Positions 16,953 through 24,715 of a stretch of 64,000 bases of DNA are shown here, piece by piece. Each line of letters begins with the position of its first letter. The first letter of the stretch is position 1. The notes beneath the pieces are model-generated. The model saw only the letters and a program-made list of their open reading frames with translations, had not been told where the DNA came from and did not search any database. Origin of the DNA: an uncultured Lachnoclostridium sp. (lineage in GTDB: Bacteria > Bacillota > Clostridia > Lachnospirales > Lachnospiraceae); contig CAJMFH010000006.1 in assembly GCA_905212635.1 (NCBI GenBank), positions 29,338 to 93,337 on the forward strand, written 5' to 3'. The translations under genes were made by a program, and so were the position numbers.

Positions 16953-18365
16953 ATGATTTTTTCAACTTACCAATTTGTACTTATTTTTCTGCCAATTACT
17001 TTTTGCGGCTATTTTCTGTTGCAGCACTTTAAGTATCAGACATTGGCAAAGATCTGGCTTGTACTGGCTTCCTTTTATTTCTATGCACAGGGAAGTCCGG
17101 ACTTCTTCCCTTTCTTTCTGGGAAGTGTAGTCGGTAACTATTTAGTCGGTAACGCACTCAGCAAGCTGCAAGGCATGGAACACCGTATCGAACGCGGTCT
17201 CTTATTTGCCGCAGGTATTCTTGCAAACGTCGGTTTGCTTGGTTACTACAAATACACCGATTTCTTTATCAAGAATGTAAACTTTGTTGCAGGGACACAC
17301 ATTCCTTTGCAGCATATCATTCTTCCAATCGGTATCTCTTTCTTCACATTCCAGCTGATCGCCTTTTTGGTCGATTCGTTCCGTGGAGAGACAAAAAACT
17401 ATGATATCATTGACTATCTGCTGTTTATTACTTTTTTCCCACAGTTGATTGTCGGACCGATCATTCACCATGCAGAAATCGTTCCACAGTTTGAAGATGA
17501 GAAGAACCATCGTCTGAATTTTGACAATGTTGCACTTGGTATCTTCATCTTTTCGATCGGATGTTTCAAAAAAATGATGCTTGCCGATCCTCTTACGACA
17601 GATGCACAGGGATTTTTCAATAATGTAAACAACCATCTGCCGTTTATCCAGTCCTGGTTCCATTCCATCGAATATACCGTATCCTACTACTTTGACCTTT
17701 CCGGATACGCAGATATGGCGATCGGACTTGGCTGGATGTTTAACATCAAGATCCCACAGAACTTTAACTCGCCATACAAGGCAAAAGACTTTCAGGAATA
17801 CTGGCAGAGATGGCACATGACACTCTCCCGTTTCCTCAGTTCTTACATTTTCCGAAATGTATACCGCCGTGGTGTCAAATACCGTAACTACTATGTTGCT
17901 TCCATGTGTACATTCTTTGTTTCCGGCTTCTGGCACGGTGCCGGCTGGACATTCGTTGTATGGGGAATCGTAAATGGTATTTTGGTTTGTATCGCTTCGT
18001 ATCGAAACAAGCATAATATGAAAACACCGTTGTGGCTCGGTATTCCACTGACCTTTATCCTCGCTGTTTTCGTTCGTGTATTGTTTGTATCAAACACCTT
18101 TACGGATGCCTGGTATGTGCTTCGTGGAATGTTTAACTTCTCCACCCTGAATTTGTCAGCGATCAAAGATGCTTTGATAGATAACCGGGATATGTGGCTT
18201 TTGAACCTGTTTGGACTTGCCATCTGCTGGTTTGCTCCGACAACAAAGAAAATGACCGAACATTTCAAACCAAACTGGAAATACCTGCTGTATGCTGCTA
18301 CGCTGCTTGTCATTTGTCTTCTCAACATGGACAAAGTGGTACAGTTCCTTTACTTCCAGTTCTAA
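16953..18365 (+). CDS. MBOAT-family O-acyltransferase (AlgI/DltB-like)
   Basis: A 470-residue integral membrane acyltransferase. The catalytic region is seen as YWQRWHMTLSRFLSSYIFRNVYRRG followed by the invariant histidine in FFVSGFWHGAGWTFVVWG, and SFYFYAQGSP, GFLGYYKYTDFF-like and PIGISFFTFQ blocks are in order as in AlgI. Such proteins carry acyl groups across the membrane for O-acylation of exopolysaccharide or D-alanylation of teichoic acid. AlgI-type extracellular polymer acylation is likelier here because no dltA or dltC is present. TTAAGGAG precedes the ATG. Two SGNH-like partners follow. Confidence 0.93.
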   Translation: MIFSTYQFVLIFLPITFCGYFLLQHFKYQTLAKIWLVLASFYFYAQGSPDFFPFFLGSVVGNYLVGNALSKLQGMEHRIERGLLFAAGILANVGLLGYYKYTDFFIKNVNFVAGTHIPLQHIILPIGISFFTFQLIAFLVDSFRGETKNYDIIDYLLFITFFPQLIVGPIIHHAEIVPQFEDEKNHRLNFDNVALGIFIFSIGCFKKMMLADPLTTDAQGFFNNVNNHLPFIQSWFHSIEYTVSYYFDLSGYADMAIGLGWMFNIKIPQNFNSPYKAKDFQEYWQRWHMTLSRFLSSYIFRNVYRRGVKYRNYYVASMCTFFVSGFWHGAGWTFVVWGIVNGILVCIASYRNKHNMKTPLWLGIPLTFILAVFVRVLFVSNTFTDAWYVLRGMFNFSTLNLSAIKDALIDNRDMWLLNLFGLAICWFAPTTKKMTEHFKPNWKYLLYAATLLVICLLNMDKVVQFLYFQF

Positions 18366-18388
18366 TTTAAAAGAAAGGGTTGACGGAA

Positions 18389-19540
18389 ATGAATTCAAAA
18401 AAATGGACAATCAGTTTTGTCATAATAATCCTCTTAGGTCTTCTCTTTATTGTAAGTGTCAACTTCTTTGTTGATCCTTATGGTTATTTTAGAGCTCAAA
18501 AAGGCGAAAACTACACGATGGATGAAGAAGATTATCTGCGCGAGCAAAAAGCGGAGCATATCAAATATCATGGCGATGAATACGATGCCTTTTTGGTGGG
18601 CGGTTCCAAAGCAGGAGCCATCCACAGTGACAAATTATCCGAGATTGACGGCTACAAGTACTATAACTGCTGGCTTCTGTCCGGAAATTTTGAAGATTAT
18701 TACAATTATTGTAAATACATTATCAATACGGCACATCCAAAAAAGCTTCTCCTTCACATCTCTACTTCTGAGATCGCACAGTTTGACCGCGAGGCAAAAG
18801 GAGATATTTATGAGATTCCTGCTGTTATGAGCGGAAATTCCAAAGTGGCGGAAGTTACGAAATTTTTATTTAAGAACCTCTCCGTCAGCTGGGATACGAT
18901 CACTGAAAAAGAGGATTCTTACCCGGTTGAGAAAACTGGCGAGAGAAATCTTACCAAATATTATGCGTACTACCGTGATCATAAAGATACGACTACCTAT
19001 TATGATTATTTAATGAAAGCACAGGTAGATCCTTATCTCCCACGTCTGATCAACGGAACAAAGGACAAAACCGATTTGGTAAATTCCAATCTTTCGTATT
19101 TGAAAAAGATCAAGCAGCTTTGTGATAAAAACAAAGTGGAATTAAATGTATTCCTTGGTTCCCTTTTCATCGGCGAAATGGTTGGTTATGAAGGAAACAG
19201 TTTTTATAACTGGCTTACACAGATGGTAGAAATAACCGGCGGTCTCTGGTGCTTTAATAATTACAATGACCTCGTATACAATCCATTTAATTATTATAAT
19301 GCCAGACATTATTATTACGAGATGGCAGATCTTATGATCGACCGTATGAGCGGCAAGCAGACCGGACATGATGATTTTGGTGTGTATCTCACACCGGATA
19401 ATATTGCTTCTGAAATTGCCACCCGCCGTGCAAAAACCGATGAGATCCGCGAGTATTATAAGAAAACGGGAACCATCCCTCTTCGTGATTACAATGATGC
19501 ATCCAACATCACAAGAGACAGTCAGTATCTGAACAACTAA
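18389..19540 (+). CDS. SGNH-like membrane-anchored protein, copy 1 (putative acylation partner)
   Basis: A 383-residue protein with one N-terminal TM segment (WTISFVIIILLGLLFIVSVNFF) followed by FVDPYGYF and an extracytoplasmic domain. The block FLVGGSKAGAIHSDKL resembles the nucleophile region of DltD/AlgX/DHHW-type SGNH proteins. The C-terminal YNARHYYYEMADLMIDRM aligns with the catalytic DxxH region, but its Asp is replaced by Asn (NARH). It is closely related to the next gene, which keeps DIAH. It follows the MBOAT gene by 23 bp, so it likely helps move an acyl group to the polymer. ATG 18389 is chosen over an upstream TTG that abuts the ribosome-binding site. The family call is by motif only. 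Confidence 0.65.
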   Translation: MNSKKWTISFVIIILLGLLFIVSVNFFVDPYGYFRAQKGENYTMDEEDYLREQKAEHIKYHGDEYDAFLVGGSKAGAIHSDKLSEIDGYKYYNCWLLSGNFEDYYNYCKYIINTAHPKKLLLHISTSEIAQFDREAKGDIYEIPAVMSGNSKVAEVTKFLFKNLSVSWDTITEKEDSYPVEKTGERNLTKYYAYYRDHKDTTTYYDYLMKAQVDPYLPRLINGTKDKTDLVNSNLSYLKKIKQLCDKNKVELNVFLGSLFIGEMVGYEGNSFYNWLTQMVEITGGLWCFNNYNDLVYNPFNYYNARHYYYEMADLMIDRMSGKQTGHDDFGVYLTPDNIASEIATRRAKTDEIREYYKKTGTIPLRDYNDASNITRDSQYLNN

Positions 19541-19561
19541 TACAGAAAGGTTAGATTTTTT

Positions 19562-20704
19562 ATGACAACAAAAAAATGGTGTATCAGCTTTGTCTGTATC
19601 ATCCTTGCTGCTCTTCTGTTTATTATGGGTGTCAACTATTTTTACGACCCTTACGGATATTTCCGAAGCCAGAGCGGTGACTGTTATGACTTAGATGAAA
19701 ATGACTATCTGAGAGAACAAAAAGCCGAGCATATCAAACACTTCTCCGACCAATACGATGCGTATCTGATCGGAGGGTCGAAAGCCGGTGCTCTCCGTAC
19801 CGACAAGTTAAAAGAGCTCGATGGCTATAATTACTATAACTGCTGGGTTCTCTCCGGTAATTTTCAGGATTATGAGGCTTATACCAAATATATTGTAGAA
19901 CATACAAAAGCCAAGAAAGTACTTTTGCAGATATCCACTTCCGAGATCAAACAGTTTGACCGTGAATCCCGCGGTGCAATCTATGAGACTCCGGCTATGT
20001 TAAGTGGATCTTCCAAAACCGAAGAGGTGTTTCAGTTTTTATTTAAAAACCTCAAAGTGTCTTGGGAAGAATTTTTTGATCAAAGCGAAAAGTACCCGTG
20101 CATGGAAACGGGCGAACGTAATCTTACAAAATATTACAATTACTTCAATGAAAATAAGGGAACGGATGAGTATTACAATTTCCTTATGAAGAAGAAAGTG
20201 ACTGAATTTTACAAGTATCTTGAAAAAGGTACTCCGGACCGCTCTTCCGTAGTCAGTCAGTGCGTCGCTTCCATCAAACGCATGAAAAAGATGTGTGATA
20301 AAAAAGGTATTGAATTCCAGATCTTTTTCGGTTCTGTCTTTGCCGGTCAGATGATCGGATACGAAGGCGACAGTTTTTACGAATTTCTCCGTGAAGTCGT
20401 ACAGATCGGCGGAAACGTATGGTGCTTTAATACCTTTAATGATGTTGCTTTAAACATTTACAATTATTATGACATTGCTCATTATTATTATGAAGTCGGC
20501 GATCTGATGATCGATACAATGGCTGGAAAAAGCACGTCACACAACGGATTTGGCATTCTTCTCACACCGGACAATGTCGAATCTGAAATCGAACACAGAC
20601 GGGCTGAACTTGCCCAATGGAAATCCTATTATCAAACTCACGGCACTCTTCCATTCCAGGGAATGGAAGATACCGATAGTCTGATCCCTAAAATTTACGG
20701 ATAA
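19562..20704 (+). CDS. SGNH-like membrane-anchored protein, copy 2
   Basis: A 380-residue tandem paralogue of the preceding protein, with matching blocks across the full length (DPYGYFRSQ, DYLREQKAEHIKHF, YLIGGSKAGALRTDKL, NCWVLSGNFQDY, TSEIKQFDRE, ETGERNLTKYYNY, HYYYEVGDLMID). It has one N-terminal TM segment and an extracytoplasmic domain. It keeps the putative catalytic pair DIAH that copy 1 lacks. AGAAAGG lies upstream of the ATG at longer than ideal spacing. It is the last gene of the acylation unit and is followed by a strong bidirectional terminator. Confidence 0.65.
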   Translation: MTTKKWCISFVCIILAALLFIMGVNYFYDPYGYFRSQSGDCYDLDENDYLREQKAEHIKHFSDQYDAYLIGGSKAGALRTDKLKELDGYNYYNCWVLSGNFQDYEAYTKYIVEHTKAKKVLLQISTSEIKQFDRESRGAIYETPAMLSGSSKTEEVFQFLFKNLKVSWEEFFDQSEKYPCMETGERNLTKYYNYFNENKGTDEYYNFLMKKKVTEFYKYLEKGTPDRSSVVSQCVASIKRMKKMCDKKGIEFQIFFGSVFAGQMIGYEGDSFYEFLREVVQIGGNVWCFNTFNDVALNIYNYYDIAHYYYEVGDLMIDTMAGKSTSHNGFGILLTPDNVESEIEHRRAELAQWKSYYQTHGTLPFQGMEDTDSLIPKIYG

Positions 20705-20706
20705 TA

Positions 20707-20760
20707 AAAATCCCATCAAAGGAAATGCTGTGCTGTACAGACCACCTTTGATGGGATTTT
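20707..20760. terminator. Bidirectional intrinsic terminator
   Basis: A 16-bp perfect stem, AAAATCCCATCAAAGG with its complement ending in GGGATTTT, with T-rich flanks on both sides. It serves the plus-strand acylation unit and the minus-strand lipoprotein gene, which converge here. Confidence 0.88.
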
Positions 20761-20781
20761 CTTATATGGGTTGGTTTTTCC

Positions 20782-21102
20782 CTATTTTGTAACATCATCG
20801 ACGGCATCTTCTACACCATCAACCGTATCTTTTACGCCATCTCCAACGCCATCCACGATATCATCTACCGCATTTCCTGCATTATCAGCATCGTCATTGG
20901 TTCCGGCCGTAGCGGATGGAGAAGATGTATCCTCTGCATCTGTAGACGTTTCTGGAGTGTTTTTTGGCGTTTCTGTGGCATTGTCTGTGGAAGCCGCCGG
21001 CGCCGGAGAGGTCGTAGTACCATTTTTATTTCCACCGCATCCGGTCAGCATCGCAGCCGTCAGACAAAGAGTTACTGCAAACATACTAATTTTACGTTTC
21101 AT
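20782..21102 (-). CDS. Small low-complexity lipoprotein
   Basis: A 106-residue predicted lipoprotein. MKRKISMFAVTLCLTAAMLTGCGG is a type II signal peptide with lipobox LTGC, so the mature protein begins at the cysteine and is membrane-anchored outside the cell. The mature part is a Thr/Ser/Pro/Ala/Asp-rich linker ending in repeated acidic units (VDDIVDGVGDGVKDTVDGVEDAVDDV). No function is recognised. ATG 21102 has GGAAAGGAG upstream; the ORF's earlier start lies within that site. It is 56 bp downstream of the shikimate kinase gene without an obvious promoter, so may be read from it. Confidence 0.8.
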   Translation of the reverse strand: MKRKISMFAVTLCLTAAMLTGCGGNKNGTTTSPAPAASTDNATETPKNTPETSTDAEDTSSPSATAGTNDDADNAGNAVDDIVDGVGDGVKDTVDGVEDAVDDVTK

Positions 21103-21158
21103 GAGATTACTCCTTTCCATTTCAAGTCCCTCATTTCCCTCTTAGTATGTCTGTTTGC

Positions 21159-21662
21159 CTATTCTTTATTCGCAATTTCGCAAATTTCGTATACAATCTC
21201 ACGAATGCATTTTCCATCACAGTCAATCGTATGATCTGCATATTTTTCATACAGTGGAAGCCGCTCTTCGTAAAGAGAACGAAGCGTCTGTCCCTCTTTC
21301 ATGGACACTCCACGTTCTTCCAAATCTCCCAGTCTGTGCTCCAGTTCTTCATAAGAAATTTTAAGATATACAATTTTTCCCAATTCTTTCATGTTCTGCA
21401 TCGCTTCTCTGCCATAGACAGCACTGCCGCCTGTCGCTATAATGCTGTTTTTCGCAAAAATTTCCGAAAGAATGGCATTTTCTACTTCGTTAAATCCATC
21501 CTGTCCATATTCTTCCAATATTTCATGCAAAAGCATCTTCTGCTTTTCCTGAATAACAAGATCGGTGTCCAAAAAGGAAAACCCGAGACGTTTGGCAAGC
21601 ACGACTCCAATCGTACTTTTCCCGGCACCCGGCATTCCTATCAGTATAATATTTGAGATCAT
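21159..21662 (-). CDS. aroK: Shikimate kinase
   Basis: A 167-residue P-loop kinase that phosphorylates shikimate for chorismate synthesis. Walker A is GMPGAGKST; the shikimate-binding Asp and the lid region follow (GFSFLDTDLVIQ; IATGGSAVYGREAM; LEERGVSMKEGQTLRSLYEERLPLYEKYAD). The length fits AroK. GAGG lies 8 nt before ATG 21662. It begins 13 bp after the trkH stop codon and is probably in the trkA-trkH-aroK transcript; no other aromatic pathway gene is near. Confidence 0.93.
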   Translation of the reverse strand: MISNIILIGMPGAGKSTIGVVLAKRLGFSFLDTDLVIQEKQKMLLHEILEEYGQDGFNEVENAILSEIFAKNSIIATGGSAVYGREAMQNMKELGKIVYLKISYEELEHRLGDLEERGVSMKEGQTLRSLYEERLPLYEKYADHTIDCDGKCIREIVYEICEIANKE

Positions 21663-21675
21663 CTGCATTTCCTCA

Positions 21676-23115
21676 CTATTTCTTCCATGTACTTGCTGAG
21701 AACAATAATAACAATGGGAACAATTCCAAACGCCCGGCTATCATATCCACTATTAATACAACTTTGGACAATGGCGAGAAAAAGGAAAAATTTGAAACCG
21801 GTCCAGCCAAATGAAATCCCGGTCCAACATTGTTGATCGTTGTGGCGACGCTGGTAAAATTTGTCTCGAAATCATGTCCATTTATGCTCACTATTAACAA
21901 CGATACTGAAAAAAGCAAAACATAAGCTACGAGGTATACATTGACAGAACGTACCGTCTCATGCTCTACTTTTCTTCCATCCATGCTGATCTTATATATA
22001 TTTCGTGGATGGATCATCACCTTTAATTCTTTAAAAAAAGTCTTCGCCCAAATGATAAAACGGGATATCTTCATTCCACCGCCGGTACTTCCGGCACAGG
22101 CTCCGATAAACATCAGACCGATCATGATCGTCTTCGAAAACTCCGGCCACTGGTTAAAGTCCACCGTCGAATATCCGGTCGTCGTTATGATGGATGCCAC
22201 CTGAAAGAAGGCATGCTTCATCGCATTCGGATACGATCCCATCTGTCCGCGGATATTAAACATGACCACAAGAGATGCCACAATTATGATACTGATATAC
22301 ACCCGGACTTCTGATAATTTCAAGGCATCCTTCCATGCTTTTTTCAAAAGGAGAAGGTAGTAAAAGGAAAAGTTTATTCCAAATGCGATCATAAAAACGG
22401 TTACAACAATCTGGGTATAATTTGAAAAACTTCCCATACTGTCATTCATAATACCAAATCCACCGGTTCCGGCTGTTCCAAATGTCGTCGTAACCGCCTG
22501 AAATACCGTCATATCACCAAAGATAAGAAGCGAAAACTCAAGCGCCGACAATCCGATATACAATCCATATAAGATCTTTGCCGTTGATTTGACATGGGGA
22601 ACCAGCTTACTTACCGAAGGTCCCGGACTTTCAGCTTTCATCAGATACATATTTCTGCCGTCCGCCAGCGATACGACAGCCATCATAAACACCAGCACTC
22701 CCATCCCACCGATCCAGTGGGTAAAGGTACGCCAGAAGTTAATACAGTACGGAAGGGTCTCCACTTCCTGAAAAATCGTCGCTCCCGTCGTAGTAAACCC
22801 CGATGCGGTTTCGAATACTGCGTCAATATAGGACGGTACTACATCACATAGTACAAACGGAAGTGCACCAAATAAACTGAGAAGAACCCAGCTGAGTGCC
22901 GTGATCACAAAGCCTTCTCGGGCATACATCGTTTTGTCTTTCGGTATCAGCCTGGTTATGATAAATCCAAGGCAGAGACAGACTAGAGCCACAACAGCAA
23001 ACCAAACTGCCTCTACTTCCTGATACATCAATCCCACAAAACAAGGAAGCATCAGGAAGAACCCCTCAAATACGAGAAGCCAGCCAAGTATGTAAACTAC
23101 GATTCTCTTCTTCAC
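21676..23115 (-). CDS. trkH: TrkH-family potassium uptake membrane subunit
   Basis: A 479-residue channel-like potassium transporter subunit with the fourfold M-P-M repeat. Filter and pore regions are visible as ETASGFTTTGATIF, TTFGTAGTGGFGI, IITTTGYSTVDF and ATTINNVGPGFHLAG, each carrying the expected glycine. FIGACAGSTGGGMKISR is a conserved intracellular-gate loop. It starts with GTG after GGGGGAT and lies 1 bp downstream of trkA, so the channel and its gating subunit are made together. Confidence 0.95.
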   Translation of the reverse strand: MKKRIVVYILGWLLVFEGFFLMLPCFVGLMYQEVEAVWFAVVALVCLCLGFIITRLIPKDKTMYAREGFVITALSWVLLSLFGALPFVLCDVVPSYIDAVFETASGFTTTGATIFQEVETLPYCINFWRTFTHWIGGMGVLVFMMAVVSLADGRNMYLMKAESPGPSVSKLVPHVKSTAKILYGLYIGLSALEFSLLIFGDMTVFQAVTTTFGTAGTGGFGIMNDSMGSFSNYTQIVVTVFMIAFGINFSFYYLLLLKKAWKDALKLSEVRVYISIIIVASLVVMFNIRGQMGSYPNAMKHAFFQVASIITTTGYSTVDFNQWPEFSKTIMIGLMFIGACAGSTGGGMKISRFIIWAKTFFKELKVMIHPRNIYKISMDGRKVEHETVRSVNVYLVAYVLLFSVSLLIVSINGHDFETNFTSVATTINNVGPGFHLAGPVSNFSFFSPLSKVVLIVDMIAGRLELFPLLLLFSASTWKK

Positions 23116-23116
23116 C

Positions 23117-24490
23117 TTAATCCCCCTTCTCCCTGATGTGAATCACTTCACCAATGTCTTTGATTCCGAGCATTGCCGTAACAACCACAACGGAATCGCC
23201 AACCTGCATCACATCTTTACCACGGGGAAGAATCATTTTCCGATTTCGGATAATGCAGGCAACGAGAGTATTCTCATCAATCTGAAGTTCCTCCAAAGGA
23301 ATACCTAACAGGCTGGAATTATTTTTTACGACAAATTCCAATGCTTCTGCCTTTTCATCTAAAATACGGTACATCGTTTCTACATTGCAGCCGATCGAAT
23401 TTTTCATCGCACGCACAAACCGCAGAATATTCTGGGCTGTAATCTTTTTGGGATATACGGTTGTATCCAGATCCAGTTCACGAATGACCTGATCAAACTC
23501 CATACGATTGATCTTCGTCGCAATTTTTCCTTTTGTCTTTGTTCTTGCAAACAACGACAACATGACATTTTCTTCATCATAATCGGTAAGTGTTACAAAT
23601 GCCTCGGCACTTTCGACCCCTTCTTCGATCAAAAGTCTCTGATCCGTTCCTTTTCCCTGTATGATCTGAGCTTTGGGAAGTTTTTCTGCCAATTCTTCAC
23701 ATCGGTCTTTCTTCTGCTCGATCAGTTTGATATCAATTCCCATCTGCAAGAGCATTTTTGCCAGATAGAATGCCGTAGTGTCTCCTCCTATGATCATCGC
23801 ATCTTTTACCTGATGCGTCTCAATTCCTATCTTTTTGAAGAAATTGCTTGCGGTCTTTGGATCCGTTATCATCGAAACAACGTCTTTTTGCTGAAGGGCA
23901 AAATCTCCTTTTGGAATATAAATCTCTCCGCCACGCTCTACGGCACAGATCATGACATCCACCTTCAGTTTGGGACCGATTTCTAACATCGTCATTCCTT
24001 CCAGACTGGAATTTTCCGGTATTTTGAATTTGAGCATCTCCACTCTGCCCTTGGCAAATGTATTGATCTTGATGGCAGAAGGGAAACGCAGTACACGCGC
24101 AATCTCTGCTGCGGTAGCATATTCCGGATTGATCGTCATGGCAAGTCCCAATGCTTCTTTTATCATTCCGACTTCCTGACTGTATTCCGGGTTACATACA
24201 CGGGCAATCGTCTGACAGTTTCCCGCATGTTTTGCGATCAGACAGCAGAGATAGTTTAATTCATCCGAATCCGTAACTGCAATTAACAGATCGGCATCTT
24301 CTATGCCTGCTTCTTTCTGCACCTGATAACTGGCACCATTTCCAACAACGCCCATAACATCGTATTTATTGGAAATTTCTTCCACTATTGCGTAGCGCCG
24401 GTCAATCACTGTAACCTCGTTATCTTCCCGGTTCAGCTCGTCTGCCAGGGTACGTCCAACCTGTCCACACCCCACAATAATTATCTTCAT
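23117..24490 (-). CDS. trkA: TrkA-type potassium channel regulatory subunit (double RCK)
   Basis: A 457-residue cytoplasmic protein with two RCK halves. Each begins with a nucleotide-binding Rossmann turn: MKIIIVGCGQVGRTLADEL and, near residue 225, KDAMIIGGDTTAFYLAKML (the second lacks the canonical glycine pattern). TrkA_C domains follow each (around residues 140-220 and 370-450). NAD(H)/ATP binding here gates TrkH. The ATG at 24490 has AGAGGACT upstream; the ORF extends to 24538 without a better site. Transcription probably starts at the promoter 80-110 bp upstream. Confidence 0.94.
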   Translation of the reverse strand: MKIIIVGCGQVGRTLADELNREDNEVTVIDRRYAIVEEISNKYDVMGVVGNGASYQVQKEAGIEDADLLIAVTDSDELNYLCCLIAKHAGNCQTIARVCNPEYSQEVGMIKEALGLAMTINPEYATAAEIARVLRFPSAIKINTFAKGRVEMLKFKIPENSSLEGMTMLEIGPKLKVDVMICAVERGGEIYIPKGDFALQQKDVVSMITDPKTASNFFKKIGIETHQVKDAMIIGGDTTAFYLAKMLLQMGIDIKLIEQKKDRCEELAEKLPKAQIIQGKGTDQRLLIEEGVESAEAFVTLTDYDEENVMLSLFARTKTKGKIATKINRMEFDQVIRELDLDTTVYPKKITAQNILRFVRAMKNSIGCNVETMYRILDEKAEALEFVVKNNSSLLGIPLEELQIDENTLVACIIRNRKMILPRGKDVMQVGDSVVVVTAMLGIKDIGEVIHIREKGD

Positions 24491-24520
24491 TTCTAGTCCT
24501 CTTTTCTTCTCATTCCGTCC

Positions 24521-24550
24521 TGAATCGCGGCATATCACTGTAACGATTCA
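24521..24550 (-). promoter_or_regulatory. Hairpin in the trkA leader
   Basis: A 7-bp inverted repeat TGAATCG/CGATTCA with a 16-nt loop sits between the trk promoter and the trkA ribosome-binding site. It has no U tract, so it is more likely an mRNA-stability or translational element than a terminator. It does not match a riboswitch I know. Confidence 0.35.
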
Positions 24551-24572
24551 GACCTCCCAGCCACATAATCAA

Positions 24573-24601
24573 ATTATATTCTCATACCGGCAAAGTGTCA
24601 A
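24573..24601 (-). promoter_or_regulatory. Promoter of trkA-trkH-aroK
   Basis: A perfect TTGACA and perfect TATAAT, 17 bp apart on the minus strand, lie 83 bp upstream of trkA. Confidence 0.85.
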
Positions 24602-24643
24602 GAGAGAGAACGAATCTTAACTATCTTTTAGGTTGCTTTTCTG

Positions 24644-24693
24644 AAAAAAAGAAAGCCGGCAACCCGTTGAAAACGGATATACCGACTCTCTTT
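24644..24693 (-). terminator. Intrinsic terminator of glgP
   Basis: A 14-bp stem (24648-24661 with 24680-24693) holding an inner CCGTT/AACGG helix, followed on the minus strand by seven T. Three pairs are G-U on the minus-strand RNA and would be A-C mismatches on the plus strand, so it acts for glgP. Confidence 0.88.
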
Positions 24694-24715
24694 CCAAACA
24701 CATTTTGTTCTTCTA

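Noticed and set aside
20856..20960. Low-complexity repeat in the small lipoprotein as a possible CRISPR or VNTR
   Set aside because: The repeat is in the protein (acidic VDD/VDG units) with variable codons; there are no regular spacers.
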